DNA of 40,734 nt, taken from positions 1 through 40,734 of IMG/VR virus record IMGVR_UViG_3300032931_000221. One strand, 5' to 3'. Source of the stretch: a virus. The notes beneath the pieces are model-generated. The model had not been told where the DNA came from, made no database searches, and saw only the letters and a list, made by a program, of their open reading frames with translations. Below are positions 15,196-21,156 of the stretch, in pieces; the first letter of the stretch is position 1, and every line of letters begins with the position of its first letter. Position numbers and translations under genes: made by a program.

Positions 15196-16502
15196 TGGCC
15201 GATCTCCTGCTTCTCCCTACGACTAGAGTAGGGAACGGACCACGAGAACAACCCCTCCATGCCCGCCGAACTCGGCTTTTCCGAAACAACGTAGGTGTTC
15301 TCATATCCGACGATGGCGTACCGCAGGGCGTCGGGGAAGTGGTCGTTGGCCTTAACGAGTGTGTCGGCGAAGGAGTCGCCGAGGTTCTGCGCCTTCCTCT
15401 GGTACGTCCTGAGTTCCCTGACGCCGTTAGGGCAGCGTTCGGGGTTGATATGAATGAGGTTGTCCCTGAAATACTGTTGGACGACCCTGACCCCGCCCTC
15501 CACGTCCTTGACGGGGCAGGGGCGAACGTCGAACCCTGCGGCGCGGGCGCTGCGAATGAAATACTCAGCCGTGGTCTCACAGAACCAGGCGGCGATCTTG
15601 TACCGCTTCTCCATGTCGGCCATGTGCGCCAGGAGGTCGGTGGTCGCAACCCGCCGCCCGTAGAACTCCTCTGGGCACCAGAGCTGGTTCTTATGGACGC
15701 CGAGGGGGACGAGGACAGAGGGGGAGATGTCGCCGAGGTCTATCCCCCCGACGCCTATCGTGAAGTCTTGTTCGCCGACCCACATATTCCCGTTGTCAAA
15801 CTGCGGGTACACGAGGCCCTCGAACAGTGTGTAGTGTCCAAGGAGTTCCTGTTCCTCGAAGTCGGTGCCCCGATACTCGTCCTCCATGTCCTCGATGTAC
15901 CCCCGTGGGAGGTGGGGGCGATTCTCATAGATCGAGGTGACGAAGACCTTATAGTTCTTCTTGCCTTCCTCGCCGAAGACCTCAAAGGACCAGTCATAGC
16001 CTCTGGGTGTGCCCGTCGCCCACATGCTGTTGACGGTGCCCTTGGGCGGTGGGAGGCGTTTACAGCCGAGGGCGACGCGCCATGCCTGGTAGGGGCAGTA
16101 GGCGTACTCGTCAAACCACACGTCGTTAGCCTCAAGGGAACGGGTCACGTTGGGGTCAGAGGCCGTGTAGAAAGTGACGATGGAGCCGTTCACAAACTCC
16201 ATCTTCTGAGGAGGAGAACGGTCATAGGAGAGGATGGTGTCGGGGTTAGTCCACTGCAAGGCCGTCTCGATGATCCCGTCCCTGAGTTTGTTGTAGTCAG
16301 GTGCCAAGCATATCCCCTTGGTGTTCTTGTAGTTCCAGCGGCGCCGTAGCATCCTGCCCCACCCGCCCGTGGTCTTGGCACTGCCTCGACCTCCCCGCCA
16401 GAGGAGGAACGGCGTGGTGTCGTCGGTGACAAACTCCTCCTGTTTGGAGGCTTCGCCTGCCCCACGAAGGCCCACGTCAAGGATCAGGCGTCTCGCCTTC
16501 AT
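15186..16502 (-). CDS. terL: terminase large subunit
   Basis: A 438-residue packaging motor. The Walker A motif GGRGSAKT is at residues 37-44 and Walker B DVWFDE at 127-132; WATGTPRG (161-168) is a coupling-motif-like segment. The C-terminal nuclease has GGIDLGD (Asp255, Asp258), CET near 308-310 and Asp391 in HFPDALRYAIVGY, matching the RNase H-like terminase nuclease. It uses ATP to drive DNA into the procapsid and cuts the concatemer. It overlaps the gene before it by 26 bases and the portal after it by 10. Length is normal for the family. Confidence 0.95.
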   Translation of the reverse strand: MKARRLILDVGLRGAGEASKQEEFVTDDTTPFLLWRGGRGSAKTTGGWGRMLRRRWNYKNTKGICLAPDYNKLRDGIIETALQWTNPDTILSYDRSPPQKMEFVNGSIVTFYTASDPNVTRSLEANDVWFDEYAYCPYQAWRVALGCKRLPPPKGTVNSMWATGTPRGYDWSFEVFGEEGKKNYKVFVTSIYENRPHLPRGYIEDMEDEYRGTDFEEQELLGHYTLFEGLVYPQFDNGNMWVGEQDFTIGVGGIDLGDISPSVLVPLGVHKNQLWCPEEFYGRRVATTDLLAHMADMEKRYKIAAWFCETTAEYFIRSARAAGFDVRPCPVKDVEGGVRVVQQYFRDNLIHINPERCPNGVRELRTYQRKAQNLGDSFADTLVKANDHFPDALRYAIVGYENTYVVSEKPSSAGMEGLFSWSVPYSSRREKQEIGQWA

Positions 16503-16824
16503 CCTCTACTTCCTCAAACTCGGCCTCGTCCGCCCCCTCTTCGAGTTGGAGGGCCTGCCCGATGATCGGCCTATCATTGACACTGACAAGGATGATGGGC
16601 TGGAGGTTCTTGCCCGTGTGCTTGACCTCGACAGGAGGCTTGCCCAAGAGACGATCTTCAATGGCCTGGGCGCAGATGTGGCACCCACCCTTCTTCTTGA
16701 GGTGGTTCTTCCGCATCTCGGTAACGAGGTTCCAGGTCGGGCCGTAACGATCTACGACGAGGTCACGGGTATCAACCTCGCCCTTGTACCGGAAGTGGTT
16801 GCGGCTCCCTGTCTGCCTCGGCAT
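16477..16824 (-). CDS. terminase small subunit candidate (by position)
   Basis: A 115-residue protein in front of the large terminase, first in the packaging operon. The N-terminal half is basic (MPRQTGSRNHFRYKGEVDTR, then MRKNHLKKKGGCHIC), the C-terminal tail very acidic. This place is normally held by the small terminase subunit, which recognises packaging sites, but no clear helix-turn-helix is visible and one CxxC (CHIC) is present. It could instead be an unrelated accessory protein. The ribosome site is weak. Its promoter is probably at 16912-16939. Confidence 0.55.
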   Translation of the reverse strand: MPRQTGSRNHFRYKGEVDTRDLVVDRYGPTWNLVTEMRKNHLKKKGGCHICAQAIEDRLLGKPPVEVKHTGKNLQPIILVSVNDRPIIGQALQLEEGADEAEFEEVEDEGETPDP

Positions 16825-16877
16825 CTCACGCTGGGCCTGGCGGAAGGGGCCAGCCTAACCCCAGGCCCATATAAGAA

Positions 16878-16897
16878 GGCCAGCCCGCCGGCTGGCC
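16878..16897 (-). other. stem-loop at the start of the packaging-operon message
   Basis: GGCCAGCC and GGCTGGCC with a 4-base loop, 15 bases downstream of a strong promoter and about 55 bases before the gene at 16824. On the minus strand it is followed by TTCTTATAT, so it could act as an attenuator or terminator as well as a 5' cap-like hairpin. Confidence 0.65.
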
Positions 16898-16911
16898 CCC
16901 TTCTGAAAGTT

Positions 16912-16939
16912 ATGATAGTCCTTAATTGGTAAATGTCAA
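16912..16939 (-). promoter_or_regulatory. strong sigma-70-type promoter for the packaging and head operon
   Basis: TTGACA (16939-16934), a 16-base spacer and TATCAT (16917-16912). The -35 is perfect and the -10 has five of six consensus bases. It points at the terminase-portal-head genes and is the best candidate for the main late promoter. Transcription would start near 16905, at the edge of a stem-loop. Confidence 0.65.
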
Positions 16940-16955
16940 GTGGTCAAGCCCTTCA

Positions 16956-17180
16956 TCACTTCCTCAACGCTGTCGCTGTGCCTTCGTACCCCGCCGGCCA
17001 GACGACAACCCATTCGCCGTCCTTCTCGTACCCGATCTCCTTGGGGCCGTCAATGACCAGCTTGAATGTGTCCATGTCGCAACCCGCCCTCGACAACTCG
17101 TCTCGGCACGCCTCCTCGTAGCTGGCCCTGATTTCACCCACCGGCTCACGTCGAGCCACGAAGTAAGAACACATCTCCAT
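16956..17180 (-). CDS. small hypothetical protein
   Basis: A 74-residue protein with SYEEACRDELSRAGCDMDTF and a C-terminal beta-like part (GEWVVVWPAGYEG). It starts at ATG after AGGGGGAAGTG, and a GTG lies directly before it. It ends just before the late promoter. No family recognised. The four-gene run (zinc ribbon, nuclease, membrane peptide, this gene) looks like one short operon. Confidence 0.7.
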   Translation of the reverse strand: MEMCSYFVARREPVGEIRASYEEACRDELSRAGCDMDTFKLVIDGPKEIGYEKDGEWVVVWPAGYEGTATALRK

Positions 17181-17190
17181 CACTTCCCCC

Positions 17191-17277
17191 TTACGGCAGC
17201 CAGTCCCACCAAGCGGCCCAAATGCCGATGGCGTAGACCCAACCCAAGCAGATGACGATCCAGAAGATGGCCTTCAT
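17191..17277 (-). CDS. 28-residue single-pass membrane peptide
   Basis: MKAIFWIVICLGWVYAIGIW and a Trp-rich end (AAWWDWLP). The ATG overlaps the stop of the nuclease gene as ATGA, and AGGAGGAAGGC gives a strong ribosome site, so translation is well supported despite the tiny size. Almost the whole peptide is one hydrophobic segment. Function unknown; small phage membrane peptides can act in superinfection exclusion, lysis control or host signalling. A similar 28-residue peptide lies at 22059-22145. Confidence 0.7.
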   Translation of the reverse strand: MKAIFWIVICLGWVYAIGIWAAWWDWLP

Positions 17278-17759
17278 GCCTTCCTCCTCCTCATGGCCCG
17301 TACCCTGCACGCAGGACTGAAGTACACCGGTCGCACCTTCACCATCTCCCCACACCCGCAGGCACAGGGAACAGTGCCTGGACTGAATGGTGGCGGGAAT
17401 AGTTCGTCGATGTCCTCGGTCCCGTCTAGTTTGACAAGCCCACGGTCGGGATGGGCGAGCACAACATCAAGACCCGCTCGTGCCAAGAGAGCGGCTACGA
17501 ACCGCTGCTCACGAGACATCGAGGCACCACCCGACTTCACTTCAGCAGCAAACGCCTCCTCAGAACCGCCTACTACCCTGAAGCATAGGAAGTCTGGCCA
17601 GCCGTTCTTGATTACTCTGTACCCGTCCGCTTCCCACTGCCGACGGAACTCTTGCTCCGCCTTCGAGCCCTGCTGGCTAGGGCTCGGCACGTCGCACAGC
17701 AATACCGCTTCCCCTCTCGCCCCTTGGTCGCTTTCTGGCACCACTGACATGGCCTCCAT
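17274..17759 (-). CDS. PD-(D/E)XK (VRR-NUC-like) nuclease with a C-terminal zinc ribbon
   Basis: A 161-residue protein. The nuclease core reads SKAEQEFRRQWEADGYRV, then WPDFLCFRV (motif Asp) and FAAEVKSGGASMSREQRFVA (E-x-K and helix), then VVLAHPD, the pattern of VRR-NUC/Holliday-junction-resolvase-like nucleases. The C-terminus has CACGCGEMVKV and FSPACRVRAMRRRK, a zinc ribbon. It may process DNA ends or branched DNA. The first 25-30 residues lie inside the upstream zinc-ribbon gene and the real start could be GTG 17690; no start has a good ribosome site. The end is overlapped by the membrane peptide. Confidence 0.75.
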   Translation of the reverse strand: MEAMSVVPESDQGARGEAVLLCDVPSPSQQGSKAEQEFRRQWEADGYRVIKNGWPDFLCFRVVGGSEEAFAAEVKSGGASMSREQRFVAALLARAGLDVVLAHPDRGLVKLDGTEDIDELFPPPFSPGTVPCACGCGEMVKVRPVYFSPACRVRAMRRRKA

Positions 17760-17788
17760 TTCCGCTCTTTCCGCTGGTAGTCACTCAT
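17612..17788 (-). CDS. small zinc-ribbon protein, probably leaderless
   Basis: A 58-residue basic protein with CQWCQKATKGREGKRYCCAT followed by CRALASRARRR, the CxxC...YCxxxCRxxAxRxR motif of small nucleic-acid-binding zinc ribbons. There is no Shine-Dalgarno site. A TACACT -10 ends 10 bases before the ATG, so the message would begin at or next to the start codon. The 3' part overlaps the nuclease gene in another frame. The same type of ribbon ends the nuclease. Longer in-frame extensions upstream to 17944 look non-coding. Confidence 0.65.
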   Translation of the reverse strand: MSDYQRKERKWRPCQWCQKATKGREGKRYCCATCRALASRARRRSKSSVGSGKRTGTE

Positions 17789-17797
17789 GGCGAAATA

Positions 17798-17826
17798 AGT
17801 GTAACACATGGGGCCAGTAAACGCAA
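17798..17826 (-). promoter_or_regulatory. promoter of the nuclease operon
   Basis: TTGCGT (17826-17821), a 17-base spacer and TACACT (17803-17798) preceded by TGT (extended -10). The predicted start point is about 17791, only a few bases before the ATG at 17788. Confidence 0.5.
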
Positions 17827-18273
17827 CAGGGTGCCCACCTGTAACGCTGCGTGTCAAGGGAAGGATGTACCCCCCCTGAAGCTGGAACGCTAAATAATAG
17901 ACTAATTCTGGGGAGTCTAACACTACCACTATACGCACCCGCACCGCGCCGCCTGCATCGCCCTTGCTTGCTGCCAGCCTTGCGCTTTCAGTAGTTATGT
18001 GAAGTATCGAGCCTGTGGCGCGTGCTAGGGGGCCTCTAGAGGGGGCTAGTTAGCTTCAAATAAGGCCGTCCGTCCGGCTATACTAGCTTCCAGCTTCAGC
18101 CTGCCCCGCGTGCATACTGATTGCGTACTGCCACGCGTTGCATGCACACACCTAACGTTGTTGACATTGTGTACTCATCTTGTCACGTATCGCAGGTGAA
18201 CAGCCATTTACCAACTACTTGCTAACTTAATGACTATAAGTACCCTAACCACAGCGACACGTTCAGGCAGCAC
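17827..18273. other. intergenic region between divergent operons
   Basis: About 450 bases without a gene I can support on either strand, with visibly lower GC than the flanks. It holds three CTAG sites spaced about ten bases apart within 18025-18049, separated by G-rich runs; a TTGACA at 18161 without a good -10; and a TATACT at 18079 without a -35. It lies between the promoters of the minus-strand nuclease operon and the plus-strand early operon, so regulators probably bind here. An attachment site or replication origin is possible, but I see no diagnostic repeat. Confidence 0.5.
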
Positions 18274-18302
18274 TTGACAAGCCTTAGAGATGGGCCGATA
18301 CT
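18274..18302 (+). promoter_or_regulatory. promoter of the plus-strand early operon
   Basis: TTGACA (18274-18279), a 17-base spacer and GATACT (18297-18302). The -35 is perfect and the -10 matches four of six. Transcription would start about 18309, the first base of a long inverted repeat, and run into the operon that ends with the integrase. Confidence 0.6.
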
Positions 18303-18308
18303 GGCAGC

Positions 18309-18372
18309 GATAAGACCGGCGGCGATTTTTATTGACACTCTGGCCCTGGTCCCGACGCCGCCCGGTCTTATC
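18309..18372 (+). repeat. long inverted repeat at the 5' end of the early operon
   Basis: GATAAGACCGG (18309-18319) pairs perfectly with CCGGTCTTATC (18362-18372), and CGGCG pairs with CGCCG (18356-18360) after one extra base, giving a 16-bp stem around a 31-base centre that contains ATTTTTATTGACA. It begins at the predicted transcription start and lies 43 bases before the first gene. It could be a regulatory RNA stem, an operator pair or part of a recombination site. Confidence 0.7.
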
Positions 18373-18415
18373 ACGGGGTAGCAAGGGACTGGGGCCTTAG
18401 TGTTAAGGGGATACG

Positions 18416-18613
18416 ATGAAAGCACGATTCTATGTTCCGTGGCGCGACGATCCCCTGGAGGGCGAGGTCATCTACACAGGCAAGGTGCAACGTAGGCGCA
18501 ATGGCAAGCTGGCACCGGGCAAGACGGATATGATTCACGTCCAAGTAGACGACGAGCACCGGACCGTTTACTCACTGCGGGCTGACCGCGACGACTGGGA
18601 AGAAATAGCCTAG
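18416..18613 (+). CDS. small early protein 1
   Basis: A 65-residue protein starting MKARFYVPWRDDPLEGEVIY, with alternating charged and hydrophobic residues that suggest a small beta-barrel (VIYTGKVQRRRNGKL, then IHVQVDDEHRTVYSL). It is the first gene of the plus-strand operon, with start context AAGGGGATACG. No family recognised. Position after a regulated promoter suggests an early host-takeover or regulatory role. Confidence 0.7.
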   Translation: MKARFYVPWRDDPLEGEVIYTGKVQRRRNGKLAPGKTDMIHVQVDDEHRTVYSLRADRDDWEEIA

Positions 18614-18638
18614 CAGGGCAAGGGCAGGAGGGGATACG

Positions 18639-18860
18639 ATGGCAGAGTTTGCAGACGAAACGACAAGGATCAAGCGGGCGCTTCGACAAGCTGGCATACC
18701 CTTTCGATACGTCAGACACGGAAGGGGTACAGCGTGGGGTTGGCTACATGTCGGACTCATGCGTGAAGCAACGCAGGCGACGCACGTTGAAGCCATACGA
18801 GTTGCCCAAATAGCCTCTGGGCGGGAAGGCGCTTTCAGCGAGCGGATCGGCACCGACTAG
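18639..18860 (+). CDS. small early protein 2 (resembles phage GTAWGW-type small domain)
   Basis: A 73-residue protein, start context AGGAGGGGATACG. The core AGIPFRYVRHGRGTAWGWLH resembles small domains of phage and polyvalent proteins carrying an RGTAYGW motif, whose function is unknown. The match is from memory and loose. It follows early protein 1 by 25 bases after a TAGCAGGGC stop-and-spacer motif that recurs in this operon. Confidence 0.65.
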   Translation: MAEFADETTRIKRALRQAGIPFRYVRHGRGTAWGWLHVGLMREATQATHVEAIRVAQIASGREGAFSERIGTD

Positions 18861-18886
18861 CAGGGCCATTAAGGAGGGGGATAGGA

Positions 18887-19114
18887 ATGAATCACCTCAG
18901 AGTCTGGAACATCATCAACCCACCGTCGCCAGCGGACTTCTACGACGTAGCAAGTCCAGACGAGGCCCGCAAGCTCATCAACAAGCTCACGCAGGAACAG
19001 TTGCGGGATACCCACATCGTGAGCAACGTCTTTGGCCTGGAGGAGGAAGTCAACGGCGAATGGGAAGAGTGGTACAACGAGGAAGGCACAGACATCTTAG
19101 GCTTGGAAGAGTAG
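18887..19114 (+). CDS. small acidic early protein 3
   Basis: A 75-residue very acidic protein starting MNHLRVWNIINPPSPADFYD, with a helix (DEARKLINKLTQEQLRD) and an acidic tail (NGEWEEWYNEEGTDILGLEE). Start context AAGGAGGGGGATAGGA. Acidic small early proteins of phages sometimes mimic DNA or bind host enzymes, but that is only a guess. No family recognised. Confidence 0.7.
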   Translation: MNHLRVWNIINPPSPADFYDVASPDEARKLINKLTQEQLRDTHIVSNVFGLEEEVNGEWEEWYNEEGTDILGLEE

Positions 19115-19197
19115 CAGGGCCTCTCGGCCCTCGCCCCAGGATACCGCAACGGGTGCAGCGTCTTGGGGCCAGCGCCGAGCTGGGGAAGGGGGATATG

Positions 19198-19446
19198 ATG
19201 ACAAGGTACAGCTACGCAATACACCTGCCCTATGGGAAGCAAGTAGTCAACGCAGACGGCAACCAGGCCAACCGCCTAGTGAGGTTTCTGCACAAGTCCT
19301 GGCGCGATGCCTACGTCGATGAGGATTACGAACACCGAAAGATGGTTGGCTCTTGGTTCGCGCAGCGTGTGGTTCGGCGGGTTCGTCGCGCCTACGGCGG
19401 GGCTGATCCCTGGGGAATCGCAGACGCTATCCCATTCATGGACTAG
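19198..19446 (+). CDS. small early protein 4
   Basis: An 82-residue protein starting MTRYSYAIHLPYGKQVVNAD, basic in the middle (FAQRVVRRVRRAYGG). Two ATGs lie in a row; the second (19198) is chosen because it matches the GGGGATA-NN-ATG spacing of the other genes in the operon. No family recognised. It follows gene 3 after an 83-base gap, longer than elsewhere in the operon. Confidence 0.65.
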   Translation: MTRYSYAIHLPYGKQVVNADGNQANRLVRFLHKSWRDAYVDEDYEHRKMVGSWFAQRVVRRVRRAYGGADPWGIADAIPFMD

Positions 19447-19503
19447 CACAGTCGCGCCCTAGCGTGAACTAGGGCGCTAAGGCCAAAGGAAGGTAGGTTC
19501 ACA

Positions 19504-19617
19504 ATGGCCCTGTTCCACATCCTAGACACACTCACCATCATCGGTCAAGTTTGGGGCCTCGCGGCCCTGATAGCAGCGGCCATCTGGATACTGGCCGCAT
19601 GGAGCGCGTTGAAATGA
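19504..19617 (+). CDS. 37-residue membrane peptide
   Basis: MALFHILDTLTIIGQVWGLA followed by a strongly hydrophobic run (ALIAAAIWILAAW) and a final SALK. One transmembrane helix. AAGGAAGG precedes it and the TGA overlaps the next ATG, supporting real translation. Function unknown; a membrane-acting early peptide such as an exclusion factor is possible. Confidence 0.65.
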   Translation: MALFHILDTLTIIGQVWGLAALIAAAIWILAAWSALK

Positions 19618-19802
19618 GCCTCAGACACAACTTAGTCGCAGGCATGTGTTATGACAAGCCCCCTCGTACCTTGCGCGAGGCCAACGCTGACGCCCAGAAT
19701 ATGCTTCACTACTACGCGAACGGCAAGGCGACAGCGGGCCAACTGAAGCGGATCATGCGTGAGATTCGGGATCATCTGGCCCAAGCTGAGGGGCTGCCAT
19801 GA
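19614..19802 (+). CDS. small hypothetical protein upstream of integrase
   Basis: A 62-residue, mainly helical protein (MSLRHNLVAGMCYDKPPRTL, then EANADAQNMLHYYANGKATA and QLKRIMREIRDHLAQAEGL). Its ATG overlaps the membrane-peptide stop (ATGA) and its TGA overlaps the next short frame. The helical, charged C-terminus could bind DNA or protein. An excisionase role is conceivable from position but no signature is visible. Confidence 0.65.
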   Translation: MSLRHNLVAGMCYDKPPRTLREANADAQNMLHYYANGKATAGQLKRIMREIRDHLAQAEGLP

Positions 19803-19885
19803 CCACACTCCCACCCGTTACCCCCGCCTTCAGGGACGCCGTGCGGGGAGATGGCGCAACGGGTTCGTATTCATTAGCGGGCTGA
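19799..19885 (+). CDS. possible 28-residue leader peptide before integrase
   Basis: A short frame, MTTLPPVTPAFRDAVRGDGA and eight more residues, starting with an ATGA overlap and ending 17 bases before the integrase GTG. It may be only a coupling leader. It could also be chance; composition is not diagnostic. Confidence 0.3.
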   Translation: MTTLPPVTPAFRDAVRGDGATGSYSLAG

Positions 19886-19902
19886 GAAGCCCAGGAGGTG
19901 AA

Positions 19903-20598
19903 GTGAGACCGTCCCGCCTACCCCGTGCCCTCACCGTCGCTGAGTGCGAGTGCCTGTTGGCTGCGTGCAAGGACGCAGAGCTGCGGGCGCTCGTGGCATT
20001 CTTGTGGGAAAGTGGCTGTCGCGTGAGTGAGGCGCTGGCACTTACATGGCAGGACGTGGATTGCGATGATCGCAGCGCCAGAGTCACCGGCAAGGGGCAT
20101 AAGCAGCGGGTTGTGTTCTTTGTAGGGGTATTTGAATCTGGCGGGGCGCTACGATTGGCAACAGACGGCCTAAACGATACCCCCCCCGTGTCCCTGACCG
20201 CCCATAGGCCGCAAGGCCATTTCGCTAGATACGCAGACCCCCCTTGCTGGGCGTCCTGTGAGGGCACCGAGGGCCGCATTTGGGCAAGAACTCGTCAAGC
20301 CTACTCCCTGCGCCTGAAGGCCGCCGCGAAGAGGGCGGGGATTGAGGGCATGCACTTCCACCTGTTGCGCCACTCGTTCGCCAGCCAAATGCTGAACAAC
20401 GGTGCCGACCTGCGAACCGTCCAGGAACTCATGGGGCATGTCCGCGTTGACACGCTGGCTGGATACTGGCATCTTGCAGACCCGCGCCTCCAAGCCCTTA
20501 GACAAAGCATTGTCACCGGCCTGCCACGAGCAAGGGCGTTCCTCTTGTCTCACCCCGACTCCTGGTCTGACGAACAAGCCTCACGACTCGACGGCTGA
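19903..20598 (+). CDS. int: minimal tyrosine recombinase (integrase)
   Basis: A 231-residue catalytic domain starting at GTG after AGGAGGTG. Active-site residues are visible: Arg40 in GCRVSEAL, Lys64 in VTGKGHKQR, His153-x2-Arg156 in HFHLLRHSF, His179 in MGHV, and Tyr188 in LAGYWHL. Family members insert or resolve DNA through a covalent phosphotyrosine. The N-terminal SAM-like core-binding domain is missing; a longer frame from GTG 19759 would add only a low-quality segment read through other genes. An extra segment (about 75-130) separates the Lys and His boxes. It suggests a temperate phage or a dimer-resolution enzyme. Its 3' end overlaps the convergent gene by 49 bases. Confidence 0.88.
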   Translation: MRPSRLPRALTVAECECLLAACKDAELRALVAFLWESGCRVSEALALTWQDVDCDDRSARVTGKGHKQRVVFFVGVFESGGALRLATDGLNDTPPVSLTAHRPQGHFARYADPPCWASCEGTEGRIWARTRQAYSLRLKAAAKRAGIEGMHFHLLRHSFASQMLNNGADLRTVQELMGHVRVDTLAGYWHLADPRLQALRQSIVTGLPRARAFLLSHPDSWSDEQASRLDG

Positions 20599-20840
20599 GC
20601 AACTGTCTCGGTGAGGCGAGCCCGGAGGTACGCAAGCAACTCATAGGTTGCTAGACTTCCTGGCCCGCGCCCCACACATAGCTGGACAATCGCAGTCGCC
20701 TCGTCCAGCACGGCCAGCGCGTAGCGGTCGGCAGCGGCCATGATGTCGTCTGCTAACCCAGCCTCCAGCAACCAGCCGCAGCGGATAGGGTCAAGTTCTG
20801 AGTCGAGATTCAGCCTAGCCTCAGCTATTGCGTCCATCAT
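20550..20840 (-). CDS. small hypothetical protein, convergent with integrase
   Basis: A 96-residue helical protein (MMDAIAEARLNLDSELDPIR, then AGLADDIMAAADRYALAVLD). The ATG overlaps the preceding stop and follows GGAGGCACC. It is the last gene of the minus-strand early module and its end overlaps the integrase gene by 49 bases tail to tail. No family recognised. Confidence 0.7.
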   Translation of the reverse strand: MMDAIAEARLNLDSELDPIRCGWLLEAGLADDIMAAADRYALAVLDEATAIVQLCVGRGPGSLATYELLAYLRARLTETVAQPSSREACSSDQESG

Positions 20841-21082
20841 GGTGCCTCCTCCAACGTTCGGACTATCTCAGCCCACGGGGGCTTTGCCTCATAGTGCCAG
20901 AACACGTGCCGAGCAGCTTCCTTGCCCCTCATGCCAGCGGGTATGAGCCCACCAGCCGAGAGCATGGCGGCAGCAGCACCCCCCGCCGCCTGACCTGCGC
21001 CCGATAGCTTCCCCATTTCACAGCGCCAGGGGAGTTCAGGATCATCGGTTTTCCATACACGGAAGGGCTTGTCAGTGGTCAT
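20837..21082 (-). CDS. small hypothetical protein
   Basis: An 81-residue protein starting MTTDKPFRVWKTDDPELPWR with an Ala/Gly-rich hydrophobic middle (AAGGAAAAMLSAGGLIPAGM) and a C-terminal HVFWHYEAKPPWAEIVRTLE. GGAGGTGGCACC precedes the ATG. The middle could be a short membrane helix. No family recognised. Confidence 0.7.
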   Translation of the reverse strand: MTTDKPFRVWKTDDPELPWRCEMGKLSGAGQAAGGAAAAMLSAGGLIPAGMRGKEAARHVFWHYEAKPPWAEIVRTLEEAP

Positions 21083-21156
21083 GGTGCCACCTCCACTGTC
21101 ACGGCCAGCACGCTACACTCTCCCCCGCACAGGTAGTACAGCCCCGCCTCGCTCAA
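21079..21156 (-). CDS. possible 25-residue peptide with TTG start
   Basis: A frame opening at a TTG that overlaps the stop of the 178-residue gene and closing on the ATG of the next gene (ATGA). It reads LSEAGLYYLCGGECSVLAVT plus five residues. Coupling at both ends is suggestive, but the size and rare start leave it doubtful. Confidence 0.3.
   Translation of the reverse strand: MSEAGLYYLCGGECSVLAVTVEVAP

Noticed and set aside
15195-16349. 384-codon plus-strand frame opposite the large terminase
   Set aside because: Mirror of a strongly identified gene with catalytic motifs on the minus strand.
18161-18166. TTGACA without a partner -10
   Set aside because: Spacers of 16-18 bases give no acceptable -10, so it was not called a promoter.
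18234-18425. A 63-codon minus-strand frame in the region before the early operon
   Set aside because: No ribosome site, and it lies across the promoter and inverted repeat.
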